The notes under the pieces were generated by a model. The model saw nothing but the letters and a program-made list of their open reading frames with translations. It was not told the origin of the DNA and made no database searches. Shown one piece after another: positions 52,413 through 61,499 of a DNA stretch of 64,000 nucleotides. The first letter of the stretch is position 1. The number at the start of each line of letters is the position of its first letter. Made by a program: the position numbers and the translations under genes. Source of the stretch: Paraburkholderia nodosa DSM 21604 (GTDB lineage Bacteria; Pseudomonadota; Gammaproteobacteria; Burkholderiales; Burkholderiaceae); NCBI RefSeq assembly GCF_000519185.1, contig NZ_JAFA01000017.1, forward strand, positions 108,162 to 172,161, written 5' to 3'.

Positions 52413-53110
52413 TGCTCGACGTGCGGGATATTCACGCGTATTACGGCAAGAGCCATATTCTGCAAGGCGTGTCGCTGCAGGTGAACGAGGGCGAAACGGT
52501 CACACTGCTCGGCCGCAACGGCGCGGGCAAGTCCACGACGCTCAAGACGATTGCGGGCGTGGTTGCGCCGCGTGGCGGTGTGATTGACTTCTCCGGCAAG
52601 ACAGTGAGCGGGCGAGCCGCGCATCGCATTGCGGCGGCGGGCCTCTGTTTCGTGCCGGAGCATCGAGGGATATTCCGCTTGCTGAGCGTGGAGGAAAACC
52701 TGCGCCTCGGCGCGCGCAAGGATTCGCCGTGGCAACTCGAAGACATCTACCGGATCTTCCCGCGCCTGAAGGAGCGGCGCAAAAACGGCGGCGCGCAGCT
52801 TTCGGGCGGCGAGCAGCAGATGCTCGCGATCGGGCGCGCGCTCATGAATCATCCGCGTCTTCTCATGCTCGATGAACCGGTGGAAGGCCTCGCGCCCGTG
52901 ATCGTCGAAGAGATCGTCGAGCAACTCAAGCAGATCAAGACGGCGGGCGTGGCGATCGTACTGGTCGAGCAGAACCTCGAAGTGTGCACGCAACTGGCGG
53001 ACCGGCATTACATCATCGAGCAAGGCGTGATCGTCTACGCAGGCAGCAACGCGGAGTTTGCCGCCGATCATACGGTCAAGGACCGCTATCTGGGCGTGGG
53101 CGTGGTTTGA
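52409..53110 (+). CDS. ABC transporter ATP-binding protein, LivF-like
   Basis: 233 residues. Walker A is GRNGAGKST (about 37-45), the signature is LSGGEQQMLAIGRAL, Walker B is LLMLDEPVEGLAPVIVEEI and the switch region is IVLVEQNLE. This is the second ATPase of the importer and the usual last gene of such sets. The M20 hydrolase gene begins 34 bases later, which ties the imported compound to hydrolysis. Confidence 0.93.
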   Translation: MMLDVRDIHAYYGKSHILQGVSLQVNEGETVTLLGRNGAGKSTTLKTIAGVVAPRGGVIDFSGKTVSGRAAHRIAAAGLCFVPEHRGIFRLLSVEENLRLGARKDSPWQLEDIYRIFPRLKERRKNGGAQLSGGEQQMLAIGRALMNHPRLLMLDEPVEGLAPVIVEEIVEQLKQIKTAGVAIVLVEQNLEVCTQLADRHYIIEQGVIVYAGSNAEFAADHTVKDRYLGVGVV

Positions 53111-53144
53111 GCGTCGCAGCCCATTCAAGCAAGGAATCCAATCG

Positions 53145-54446
53145 ATGCAAGTTCAGGAAATGACTCGCGTTCCGGTCGAAAACCTGCGCACGAACGGCGC
53201 GCGCCTGTGGGACAGCCTCATGCGGCTCGCCGAAATCGGCGCGACGGAAAAGGGTGGCGTGTGCCGCCTCGCACTCACGCCACTCGACCGTGAGGGGCGC
53301 GATCTGTTCGTGGCATGGGCGAAGGCGTTGGGCTGCACGGTACGCGTGGATGCCATCGGCAACATCTTCGCGCGGCGCGCGGGTGAGCGCGCGGACCTGC
53401 CGCCTGTGATGACCGGCAGCCATATCGACACGCAGCCCACAGGCGGCAAGTTCGACGGCAACTACGGCGTGCTGGCGGGCCTCGAAGTGCTGCGCACGCT
53501 GGAAGAAGCGGGTGTGCGCACGCTCGCGCCGCTCGAAGTGGCCGTGTGGACCAACGAGGAAGGCTCGCGCTTCGTGCCGGTGATGATGGGATCGGGCGTG
53601 TTCGCCGGCGCGTTCACGCCGGAGCATGCGCTCGCGCAGCGCGATCGGGATGGCGTTTCGGTAGCCGAATCGCTCGAGAAAATTGGCTATGCGGGTGAGC
53701 GTGAGTTCGCGCCGCATCGCGTGGCGGCTTATTTCGAGGCGCATATCGAGCAGGGACCCGTGCTCGAAGCGCACGAAAAGACCATAGGCGTGGTGCAGGG
53801 CGCGCTCGGCCAGCGCTGGTACGACGTGACGGTGCACGGCATGGAGGCGCATGCGGGGCCCACGCCGATGGATTCGCGTCGCGACGCGCTGCTCGTTGCG
53901 GCGGGCCTCATTCAGGAGGTCAATCGCATCGCGCTTGCGCACGCGCCGCACGGGCGCGGCACCGTGGGCTGGCTCGACGTGCATCCCAATTCGCGCAACG
54001 TGATTCCGGGGCGCGTGACGTTCACGGTGGACCTGCGCGCCGCCGATGACGCGGCGCTCTCGGCGATGGACGCACAACTGCGCGCGGCGTGCAGCGCGGC
54101 GGCGCGCCAGGCAGGCGTGAACATCGACGTCGAGCAGGTCGTGTACTTCCCGCCGCAGCCCTTCGATCCCGCTCTCGTGGAAGCCGTGCGAGCGGGCGCG
54201 CAAACGCTCGGCCTCTCCGCCATGGACGTGGTGAGCGGCGCGGGCCACGACGCCGTGTATCTGGCGCGGGTGGCGCCCACAGCGATGATCTTCGTGCCGT
54301 GCAAGGACGGCATCAGCCATAACGAAATCGAGGACGCGCGCCCCGAGCATCTGGAGGCCGGCTGCAACGTGCTGCTGCACGCGATGCTCGCGGCGGCGGG
54401 CGTGGCCGCGAGTGTGGCCAGCGCGCGTGAGGAGGGCGACGCATGA
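53145..54446 (+). CDS. M20-type amidase: N-carbamoyl-L-amino acid hydrolase/allantoate amidohydrolase family
   Basis: 433 residues from ATG 53145 with AAGGA upstream. A longer frame starting inside the ATPase gene is rejected. The dinuclear zinc residues of the family are visible: His and Asp in GSHIDTQPTGGKFDGNYGVL (about 83-102), Glu in WTNEEGSRF, His in EAHIEQGPVLE, and His in GAGHDAVYLA. The lid domain contains HGMEAHAGPTPMDSRRDAL. The family removes N-carbamoyl or ureido groups (for example carbamoyl amino acids, ureidoglycolate precursors). Together with the importer and two M81 proteins it should release ammonia or an amino acid from an imported amide. Confidence 0.88.
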   Translation: MQVQEMTRVPVENLRTNGARLWDSLMRLAEIGATEKGGVCRLALTPLDREGRDLFVAWAKALGCTVRVDAIGNIFARRAGERADLPPVMTGSHIDTQPTGGKFDGNYGVLAGLEVLRTLEEAGVRTLAPLEVAVWTNEEGSRFVPVMMGSGVFAGAFTPEHALAQRDRDGVSVAESLEKIGYAGEREFAPHRVAAYFEAHIEQGPVLEAHEKTIGVVQGALGQRWYDVTVHGMEAHAGPTPMDSRRDALLVAAGLIQEVNRIALAHAPHGRGTVGWLDVHPNSRNVIPGRVTFTVDLRAADDAALSAMDAQLRAACSAAARQAGVNIDVEQVVYFPPQPFDPALVEAVRAGAQTLGLSAMDVVSGAGHDAVYLARVAPTAMIFVPCKDGISHNEIEDARPEHLEAGCNVLLHAMLAAAGVAASVASAREEGDA

Positions 54447-55930
54447 AAATCCTGATCGCGCGGATGAATCACGAAACCAATACGTTTTCGCCGGTGGCCA
54501 CGCCGCTTGCCGCATTCGGCGGCAACGGCCCCGCGTGGGGCGAAGCGGCGTATCGCGAGAACAAGGGCATGCGCACGGCGATGTCGGCGTTCATCGACGC
54601 GGCCGAGCGCGAAGGCGCGCAACTCGTCACGCCCGTTTCGGCTTCAGCGAATCCGAGCGGCCCCGTTGCCGCCGACGCGTATGACGCGATCTGTGACGCT
54701 ATCGTCGCCGCTGCACCCGGCTGCGGCGCGGTGATGCTCGACCTGCACGGCGCGATGGTTGCGCAGCAGACGGCGGACGGCGAGGGCGACCTGCTCGCGC
54801 GCGTGCGCGCCGCGTTGCCCGATGCGCCGATTGCCGTCGCGCTCGATCTGCACGGCAACGTCACGCAGAAGATGATCGACAACGCGGACGTGATCGTGAG
54901 CTTCAAGACCTATCCGCACGTGGATATGTACGAGACCGGCGAACACGCGGCGCGTCTGCTGCTCGATCGCATGCATGGTCGCGCGCAGCCCGTGCTCGCG
55001 TGGCGGCAGCCGCCGTTGCTCACCTCCACGCTGCGCAGCGCGAGCGCCGAGGGCGCGATGCACCGCGCCGTCGAAGCGGCGCGCGAGGCAGAGGCGCAGG
55101 GCATGCTGGCCGTTTCGGTGCTCGCGGGATTTTCGCTTGCCGACATTCCCGCGCCGTGCATCAGCGTGGTGGTGGTGGGCAACGGCGACACGGCGGCTGC
55201 CGATGCGGTGGCGGAGCGCATCGCGCGGCAGATCTGGGACGAACGCGGCGAATTCGTCTATCGCAGTCCGCCTCTCGAAGCATCGGTCGCGCGGGCGGCG
55301 CAACTGGCGCAGGGTGCCGACAAACCCGTGCTGCTGCTCGACCACGGCGACAACTGTATGTCGGGCGGCACCTGCGACACGATGGACCTGCTCGAAGCCG
55401 CACTCGCGCAGGGGCTCACAGGCATGGTGAGCGGGCCGCTCTGCGATCCGCAAGCGGTGGCGGCGTTGATCGAAGCGGGCGTGGGCGCGAGGGTCACGCT
55501 GGGTGTCGGCAACAAGCTCGCGCGCGAAGGCGTGGGGCCGCGCGCGCCCTTCATGGCGACGGGCGTGGTGCGCGCGATCACCGACGGCGAATATGTGATC
55601 ACGGGCCCGACCTACACGGGCCAGCGCGCGTACATGGGGCGCGCGGCGGTGCTCGATATCGGCGCGGCCACGCTCGTCATGACCGAACGCACCCACGAGC
55701 CTTGGGATCTCGGTGTCTTCGAGAGCGTGGGCATCGACCCGCGCCGCGCGCGCTTCCTGCTGCTCAAGTCGCGCATGTACTGCCGCCCGGTGTTCGTGCC
55801 GATAGCGGCCGCACTGGTGGAATGCGACAGCCGCGGCGTGACCGGCTCCGATTACGGGCTCTTTCACTACGAGCGCCTTGCGCGCCCCCTGTATCCACTC
55901 GATGCCGACATGCCGTGGCGCGGCAGTTGA
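54443..55930 (+). CDS. M81 family metallopeptidase, MlrC-like (first of two)
   Basis: 495 residues, overlapping the M20 gene by 4 bases. It begins MKILIARMNHETNTFSPVATP, the hallmark start of the MlrC family. Probable metal ligands are in VMLDLHGAMV and VALDLHGNVTQKMI. The central motif VLLLDHGDNCMSGGTCDTMD and the C-terminal MlrC domain (LLKSRMYCRPVFVPIAAALVECDSRGVTGSDYG) complete it. MlrC takes part in microcystin breakdown, but most members sit in amide-uptake operons as here. It has no signal peptide. Confidence 0.88.
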   Translation: MKILIARMNHETNTFSPVATPLAAFGGNGPAWGEAAYRENKGMRTAMSAFIDAAEREGAQLVTPVSASANPSGPVAADAYDAICDAIVAAAPGCGAVMLDLHGAMVAQQTADGEGDLLARVRAALPDAPIAVALDLHGNVTQKMIDNADVIVSFKTYPHVDMYETGEHAARLLLDRMHGRAQPVLAWRQPPLLTSTLRSASAEGAMHRAVEAAREAEAQGMLAVSVLAGFSLADIPAPCISVVVVGNGDTAAADAVAERIARQIWDERGEFVYRSPPLEASVARAAQLAQGADKPVLLLDHGDNCMSGGTCDTMDLLEAALAQGLTGMVSGPLCDPQAVAALIEAGVGARVTLGVGNKLAREGVGPRAPFMATGVVRAITDGEYVITGPTYTGQRAYMGRAAVLDIGAATLVMTERTHEPWDLGVFESVGIDPRRARFLLLKSRMYCRPVFVPIAAALVECDSRGVTGSDYGLFHYERLARPLYPLDADMPWRGS

Positions 55931-56007
55931 GCATTGAGACAGCGTTGGTCGTACGTCGATAGCCAGGCAGTGCGAAGAAACGTCCTCCACTTCGAAAGGA
56001 AACCTTC

Positions 56008-57486
56008 ATGCGTTTGCTGCTCGCGATGTTCAAGCACGAAACCAATACGTTCTCGCCGGTTCCCACTCCGTTCGAGCGCTTCTTTCGCCGTACGGGCGGC
56101 GCCATCTCGGGCGAGGCCGCGCTCGAAGTCTACCGCGGCACGGGCGGGGCGCTGGGCGCCTACATCGACGTGGCCGACGAACTGGGCGCGCAGATCGTGC
56201 TGCCCGTTGCCGCCGACGCCTTCCCGAGCGGACCCGTGCATGACGACGCCTATCGCCGGATCACGGCGCTGATTCTCGACGCGGTGGCGAAGGGCGGCTA
56301 CGACGGCATCCTGCTCGATCTGCACGGCGCCATGGTCACGCAATCGCTCGACGACGGCGAAGGCACGCTGCTGCGCCGCCTGCGCGAGATCGATCCGCAT
56401 ACGCCGGTCGGTGTGACGCTCGACATGCACGCGAACCTCTACGACGACATCGTGAAGCACGCGACGGTCGTCACCGGCTATCACACCTACCCGCACGTGG
56501 ACATGTACGAGGCCGGACTGCGCGCGGCGCGCATTCTCGTGCGCACCATCGCGGGTGAGATCAAGCCGGTGATGGCGTGGGGCAACAAGCCCATGCTGCC
56601 TCATGTGATGCGCCAGGGCACGCACGCCGAGCCGAACAGGTCGCTGCAGGCGCGCTGCATGGCATACGAGGAAGGCGAGGCGCTGGCGGCTTCGCTGTTC
56701 GTGGGCTTCCCGAATGCCGATATCGAGAACGCGGGACTGAGCGTGGTGGTCTGCACCGATGACGACGAGGCGAAGGCGGGCAGGCTGCGCGATGCGCTGC
56801 TCGACGAAGCGTGGCGCGAGCGCGAGACGTTTCTCTATGCGAGCGAGCCGCTGGTGGAATCGGTCGCACGCGCAAAGGCTTCGACGACAGCAGGCCCCCT
56901 TGTGCTGCTCGACCATTGCGACAACACCGCGTCGGGCGGAACGATGGATACCACAGAAGTGCTCGCGGAGGTCCTGAATCAAGGGCTCGACAACGCGGTG
57001 TTCTATGCGGTCTACGATCCACAGGCGGTGCAGCAGGCGATCTCAGCAGGCATCGGCAATGACGTCACGCTCTCGCTAGGCGGCAAGCTGCCGATGCCCG
57101 CCTTGCAGGAGACGAGCCGCTCCATCGAAGTGACGGCGCGCGTGAAACTCGTTTTCGACGGCGTGTTCCGCAATCGCGGGCCGATGTATCGCGGCGCGCT
57201 CAACAATACCGGGCCGACCGTCGTGCTCGACACCGGCAAGGTGGAAATCGTGGTGGTTTCGGCGCATCAGGAGCCGTTCGACCTGAACTGCCTGTCTTCG
57301 GTGGGCATCGACCCCACGCAAAAGCGGTTTATCGTGCTGAAGAGCCGTGTGCACTGGCGCGCCGGATTCGGCGATCTCGCGCGCGCGGTGATCGAATGCG
57401 CGGGCGTGGGCGTCACGACTTCGGATTACGGCAAGCTCGAATTCAGGAAGGTGCGGCGGCCGATCTATCCGCTCGATGCGATCTGA
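56008..57486 (+). CDS. M81 family metallopeptidase, MlrC-like (second of two)
   Basis: 492 residues, AAAGGAAA upstream. It starts MRLLLAMFKHETNTFSPVPTP and follows the same plan as the preceding gene: LLDLHGAMVTQ, TLDMHANLYDDIV, VLLDHCDNTASGGTMDTTEV, LLKSRVHWRAGFG and a final TSDYGKLEF. In the central motif DHGDN of the first copy becomes DHCDN. The paralogues are clearly diverged, so they probably act on different intermediates or form a hetero-oligomer. The gene lies 77 bases after the first and ends the operon. Confidence 0.88.
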   Translation: MRLLLAMFKHETNTFSPVPTPFERFFRRTGGAISGEAALEVYRGTGGALGAYIDVADELGAQIVLPVAADAFPSGPVHDDAYRRITALILDAVAKGGYDGILLDLHGAMVTQSLDDGEGTLLRRLREIDPHTPVGVTLDMHANLYDDIVKHATVVTGYHTYPHVDMYEAGLRAARILVRTIAGEIKPVMAWGNKPMLPHVMRQGTHAEPNRSLQARCMAYEEGEALAASLFVGFPNADIENAGLSVVVCTDDDEAKAGRLRDALLDEAWRERETFLYASEPLVESVARAKASTTAGPLVLLDHCDNTASGGTMDTTEVLAEVLNQGLDNAVFYAVYDPQAVQQAISAGIGNDVTLSLGGKLPMPALQETSRSIEVTARVKLVFDGVFRNRGPMYRGALNNTGPTVVLDTGKVEIVVVSAHQEPFDLNCLSSVGIDPTQKRFIVLKSRVHWRAGFGDLARAVIECAGVGVTTSDYGKLEFRKVRRPIYPLDAI

Positions 57487-57504
57487 CCGCCGCAGAAATA
57501 TGAC

Positions 57505-57720
57505 TCAGTACCCCTGTACCCAATGCCCCGGAATCCACACCCACTGGTTGCCTTCCCAGCGGTAGTGTCCCTTGGCCCAGGCATAGCCCTGGGCGGGTGC
57601 GGGCGGCGGCGTCTCGACGCGCGGCGCCGGTTCCGGTGGGTGGGCCGGCTCCACGATACACGCGGAAAGCAGGGCGGCGCAGGCGACCAGGGTCACGGGG
57701 TGCAGTAATTTTATTTTCAT
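57505..57720 (-). CDS. Small YXWGXW-repeat lipoprotein
   Basis: 71 residues, GGAGG nine bases upstream. The signal peptide ends in LLSAC, giving a lipidated Cys21. A Pro-rich linker and one and a half aromatic repeat units follow (YAWAKGHYRWEGNQWVWIPGHW), the YXWGXW-type motif of small envelope proteins of unknown function. It lies 122 bases behind the DUF1501 gene on the same strand, and a second protein with the same repeats opens that operon. Confidence 0.8.
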   Translation of the reverse strand: MKIKLLHPVTLVACAALLSACIVEPAHPPEPAPRVETPPPAPAQGYAWAKGHYRWEGNQWVWIPGHWVQGY

Positions 57721-57842
57721 GACGGGTGTCCTCCACTGACTGAAATTGTTTGGTTATCCGAACGACTGGCTGGTCTCGTCGCGTGGCGGCATCCGGGGCC
57801 ACGCAAAGCGGCCCGCTTCGGTGTTTGTCTGTTCCTCACCGT

Positions 57843-58991
57843 TCATGCCCTTATCAAGCCCGTAGCAGCATTTTTTGTGCCTGCATCGCCGAATAGCGTC
57901 GATGCCGTGCGGTGTGGATCGAGCCCGAGGCTCTCCGCGGCCGCGCCGGCGATCAATGCATCGAGTGAGGCCGTGGGCCTGAGGTCGCGCGACTCGTAGA
58001 GATCCGTGCTGCGCAGCCCCGGCCAGTCGGCCTGTACACGTCCCCCCGCCACGGCGCCGCCCACGAGCATCGCCACCGAAGCCTGCCCGTGGTCGGTGCC
58101 GCCCGTGCCGTTCGCCGCAGCCGTGCGGCCGAACTCGGTCGCGACGAGTACCGTGGTCTTGTCCCACGCGGGGCCGAGGCCGTCGCGCAGCGAGGCGAGC
58201 ATCGTGTCGAGCGCTTTTAGCTGATTCGCGAGCCGCGCGTTCTGCGCGCTGTGCGTGTCCCATCCGCCGGTTTCGATCATGGCGATGCGCGGGCCATCGG
58301 GGCGCGAGAGGAAGCTCGCCGCAAGCTTGCCGACGCTCGCGGGGTCCTGGCGCGCGCTGGCGTCGCCCGCAAGCCCACGCGCGTTCATCGCCGAAGTCCA
58401 GAGCGCGCGCAGTTGCGGATCGGCTTCGTAGAGCGCGGAAACGCGCGTGAGCAGATCGTCGGACGCGCTCGGCAGCGCGGAGGGCGCGTACGAACTCACC
58501 TGCACCGTGCCGCGCAGTGCGAGCGGCACGGTAGGCGCGAGCGCAATGGCGTTTTCGCGCGAGGCAGGCAGCATGGCGACGAGCCGGTTGAGCCAGCCGT
58601 CCTTGACCTGGTAGGGCGCGCGACCGCCTGTTTCCAGCACGTTCTGACCGTCGAAGTGGGAGCGGTCGCGATACGGCGAAGCGATCGCATGCACGAACAG
58701 CGCTTGCTTCTCGCCATACATCTGCGCCATCTGGACGAGCGACGGATGCAGTGCGAACGTGCCGTCGAGTTTCGTAGCCTTGTCGATGTCGATGGCGAGC
58801 GGGCCGCGCAGCGTGGCGTAGGCCGGCTCCGCATAGGGCACGACGATGTTGAGCCCGTCGGCCGCGCCGCGCTGGATCACGAACACGAAGCGGCGCTCGG
58901 TTTCGACGCTGGCGAACACGATCCGGGGCGCGACGAGCATCGCGCCCGCGCCGGCGGCGGCGACGCGCAGGAAATGGCGGCGGGAAACCAT
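57843..58991 (-). CDS. DUF1501 family protein with Tat signal
   Basis: 382 residues from ATG 58991, GAGGAGA upstream. The Tat signal is SRRHFLRVAAAGAGAML, cleaved near residue 30. The DUF1501 body follows: FVFVIQRGAADGLNIVVPYAEPAY, ALFVHAIASPYRDRSHFDGQNVLETG, IETGGWDTHSAQN and LVATEFGRTAAANGTGGTDHGQASVAMLVGG. The His and Asp residues resemble the metal sites of the alkaline phosphatase/sulfatase superfamily, but activity is unproven. DUF1501 proteins nearly always pair with DUF1800 proteins, as here (5-base gap). Confidence 0.88.
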   Translation of the reverse strand: MVSRRHFLRVAAAGAGAMLVAPRIVFASVETERRFVFVIQRGAADGLNIVVPYAEPAYATLRGPLAIDIDKATKLDGTFALHPSLVQMAQMYGEKQALFVHAIASPYRDRSHFDGQNVLETGGRAPYQVKDGWLNRLVAMLPASRENAIALAPTVPLALRGTVQVSSYAPSALPSASDDLLTRVSALYEADPQLRALWTSAMNARGLAGDASARQDPASVGKLAASFLSRPDGPRIAMIETGGWDTHSAQNARLANQLKALDTMLASLRDGLGPAWDKTTVLVATEFGRTAAANGTGGTDHGQASVAMLVGGAVAGGRVQADWPGLRSTDLYESRDLRPTASLDALIAGAAAESLGLDPHRTASTLFGDAGTKNAATGLIRA

Positions 58992-58996
58992 GGCGG

Positions 58997-60448
58997 TTAT
59001 CTCCTCAGGAAATCGGGCGAGACGAGCAGCAAGGCGATCGCGGTGGACGCGCTTTCGGCATGGGCGACTGCGGTGGCCGTGGGCGCGCTGAGCGTGGCGC
59101 CCATGAGCGTGTTGCCGAGCGTGCGCGGGTCGAGCCGGTCGCCCACGCGCGCCGAGAAGCGCTGCGCGACTTCCACGCGGCGCACGAGCGCGTCGGGCGC
59201 GGCCCAGCTTGCGGCGATGTCGTCGTAACCGGCGGGGGAGCCCGGCCGCCACACCGGCTGGCCGAGCTGCGTGAGCAGCGGCGCCGCATTGATGTCGCCC
59301 GCGTCGCCGGGTTCGCGCCAGCCGAGGCCTCGCATCGACGAAACGGTCCACTCCCACGGCGTCTTGAACTTCACATCGACGGGCGCCCACGCTTGCGGCG
59401 CTTCAACGAGCGCGCGGTACACGGTGGGCAGATCGCCGCCGCTTTGCTCGAAGGCGAGCGCGAGACGCTCGGTGAGCGCGGGCGGCGGATTGTCGGCGAC
59501 GAAGTGGCGCGCGAGCTGGAACGCGATATGGCGGCTCGTGGCGCTCGCGTGCGCGAGGTCGTTCAGGATGGCGAGCGCCTGCTGCTCGCCCGGTTGATCG
59601 TAGCGCTTGCCCATCACGGTGCGCGTGCCCGGCTCGTGCAGCGCGGGGCGAAACACGAAGCTGCCGGGCGCAGCGTTCCCGGGCTGCGGCCCGCGCACGC
59701 CTGCCACGCTCCAGCCCGTGAGCGCACGGGCGAATTCGGTCACGTCGTCCTGGGTGTAGCCGGTGCGCACGCCGAGCGTGTGCAGCTCCATGATCTCGCG
59801 TGCGAGGTTCTCGTTCAGGCCGCGCTTGTGCGCGGGGTCGCGCTGATCGGCGCGCAGCGCGGCGCGGCTGTCCGGACCCACGGAGCGCGTCTGATCGAGA
59901 AAGAGCTGCATGGCAGTGTGTTGCTCGACGGCGACCAGCATGTCGGCGAAATTGCCGAGCACGTGCGGCCGGATCGCTTCCATTTCGAATGCGCCCGCAA
60001 TGCCCGCAATCAGCGCCTTGTCCACCGATACGGCGAAGTGGTTCGACCAGAAATGCACGAGGCGCTCGACGAAAGGCGTGTCGGTCTGCAAGGCGCTCGT
60101 GAGGCGCGCGTTGACCGCGCTGCGGTAGATGCCCACGCTCTCGCGGCGGATCGCCTGGTTGACCGCGCGGCGTGCGACTTGTCGTGTGTTTTCTTGTGCG
60201 TTCGTCTCTGAAGCCGCGCTCGCTGCCGCGTTGCCCGCCATGCCTTGCTGGCGCTCCGCCCCGAAGCGCGCGGCGAGCGCCAGTGCGCCGGGCTCGTTGC
60301 GCCATGCGGCCGGCAGCGGTTCGTATGCCTGGAATTGGCCGAGCAGCCAGACTTGGGGGTTAGCGGGCGGCGTCTCGTCGGCGCGCGCGCCGAGGCCGAA
60401 GCGGTTCATGGCGATCGCACCGGCGCGGGCATTCGAAAGGCTTTCCAT
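58997..60448 (-). CDS. DUF1800 family protein
   Basis: 483 residues, AAGGA upstream. Landmarks of the family include AIAMNRFGLGARADETP at 11-27, RLVHFWSNHFAVSVDKALIAG near 130-150, ENLAREIMELHTLGVRTGYTQDDVTEFARALTGW near 220-255, and ILNDLAHASATSRHIAFQLARHFVADNPP. There is no obvious N-terminal signal peptide. The function is unknown; association with DUF1501 suggests a two-part envelope complex. It lies 86 bases after the CnrX-like gene in the sigma-factor operon. Confidence 0.88.
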   Translation of the reverse strand: MESLSNARAGAIAMNRFGLGARADETPPANPQVWLLGQFQAYEPLPAAWRNEPGALALAARFGAERQQGMAGNAAASAASETNAQENTRQVARRAVNQAIRRESVGIYRSAVNARLTSALQTDTPFVERLVHFWSNHFAVSVDKALIAGIAGAFEMEAIRPHVLGNFADMLVAVEQHTAMQLFLDQTRSVGPDSRAALRADQRDPAHKRGLNENLAREIMELHTLGVRTGYTQDDVTEFARALTGWSVAGVRGPQPGNAAPGSFVFRPALHEPGTRTVMGKRYDQPGEQQALAILNDLAHASATSRHIAFQLARHFVADNPPPALTERLALAFEQSGGDLPTVYRALVEAPQAWAPVDVKFKTPWEWTVSSMRGLGWREPGDAGDINAAPLLTQLGQPVWRPGSPAGYDDIAASWAAPDALVRRVEVAQRFSARVGDRLDPRTLGNTLMGATLSAPTATAVAHAESASTAIALLLVSPDFLRR

Positions 60449-60534
60449 GCGCGGTCCTTGTGCTCGTTGGAGCGTTGCGTATTCTCGTTAAACGCTCGTC
60501 GCCCACGCTATCCGTCGCTGGTCCGCCAAATTAT

Positions 60535-61047
60535 TTACTGTGCGCCGCTCGCCTCGCTGACGGCGTTCTGCGGCTGCTTTTGCGGCTGCGCCGGCAGCCG
60601 CCACTGGCCGCGTTTCTCGAGCCCTTCGACGAACTTCACGCGTTCTTCGGGCGTGAGCGTGGCCGCGAAATCGACCACGCCGCTTTCGATTTGCGCGCGC
60701 AACGCGCTGTCGGCCGTGCGCGTGCGCTTGAGCGCGGCGTCGATGGCGTTGCGGTCGAGTTGCGGCGCGGCGAGCAGGTCGAGCACTTCGCGCCGTCCGT
60801 CGCGTCCGTCGCGCGCGAACTCGCGGCCTTCGCGGCGCGAGGACTTGAGCGCCTGGGCGAACTGCTGCTGGCGTTCCGGCGAAAGCTCTTCGGTGGCGAA
60901 GCGCAACGCCACGCGTTGCGTCGCTTGTGCTTGCGGCTCGCCGCGTACGGCGAACCAGCGCCACGCACCGCCTGCAATCGCGCCGAGCAGAAAAACGTTC
61001 AGGAGTACCGAGCCGACGAGCAGTGTTTTCCATGAGCAGCCGTTCAT
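60535..61047 (-). CDS. CnrX/Spy-like periplasmic protein without metal ligands
   Basis: 170 residues. An N-terminal membrane anchor (about 8-32, LLVGSVLLNVFLLGAIAGG) is followed by a helical periplasmic domain with the CnrX/CpxP-type pattern ELSPERQQQFAQAL and TLTPEERVKFVEGLEKRG. Unlike CnrX, it has no His at all, only the initiator Met and one Cys in the N-terminal tail, so it cannot bind Ni/Co in the known way. It overlaps the anti-sigma gene by 4 bases. It likely senses or chaperones something other than metal for the sigma/anti-sigma pair. Confidence 0.78.
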   Translation of the reverse strand: MNGCSWKTLLVGSVLLNVFLLGAIAGGAWRWFAVRGEPQAQATQRVALRFATEELSPERQQQFAQALKSSRREGREFARDGRDGRREVLDLLAAPQLDRNAIDAALKRTRTADSALRAQIESGVVDFAATLTPEERVKFVEGLEKRGQWRLPAQPQKQPQNAVSEASGAQ

Positions 61048-61499
61048 TCGTCACTCCCTTCGGCGCCGGGGTTGAGGTTCGATTCGCCCCAGTCCGAACT
61101 GGTCCCCCCAAAGCTCGTGCTGAGATACGTCTCGTGCGGGGCTGCGGGCGTCGCGCCGCCGAGGACGACAAACGATATCGTCAGCGCGCCCGCAAGCGCG
61201 CCCGCGAGGCCCACGCCCGCGAAGGCCGCGCCGGACCACCAGAAGCTGCGGCGCTTCGCGGCGGCAACGGGCTTCACCGGTGCGCCAGCAACGATCTGCT
61301 CGAAGAGCGCGCGAGGGGGCGGCGCAACCATGTCGCGGCAGAGCCAGCTGTCGAGCGCCATGGCTTCGTCGAGCGCCGCGTTGGCTTCGGCGCGATGCGC
61401 ACGCGCCCATGCGAGCGCGTCTTCGCGCTCGTGCTGCGGCCAGCGCTGCGGGTCGGCGCCATAAGCCGCGACGAGCGTGTGGAATCGTTCGGGTGTCAT
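61044..61499 (-). CDS. Membrane anti-sigma factor candidate
   Basis: 151 residues, overlapping the sigma gene by 4 bases and the CnrX-like gene by 4 bases. The N-terminal 80 residues are cytoplasmic and helical. One membrane helix (about 86-115) and a short periplasmic tail of about 35 residues rich in Ser/Gly follow. The zinc-finger HxxxCxxC motif of ZAS anti-sigma factors is absent. Position, topology and size all fit an anti-sigma factor that holds the ECF sigma factor, but sequence alone does not prove it. Confidence 0.7.
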   Translation of the reverse strand: MTPERFHTLVAAYGADPQRWPQHEREDALAWARAHRAEANAALDEAMALDSWLCRDMVAPPPRALFEQIVAGAPVKPVAAAKRRSFWWSGAAFAGVGLAGALAGALTISFVVLGGATPAAPHETYLSTSFGGTSSDWGESNLNPGAEGSDE

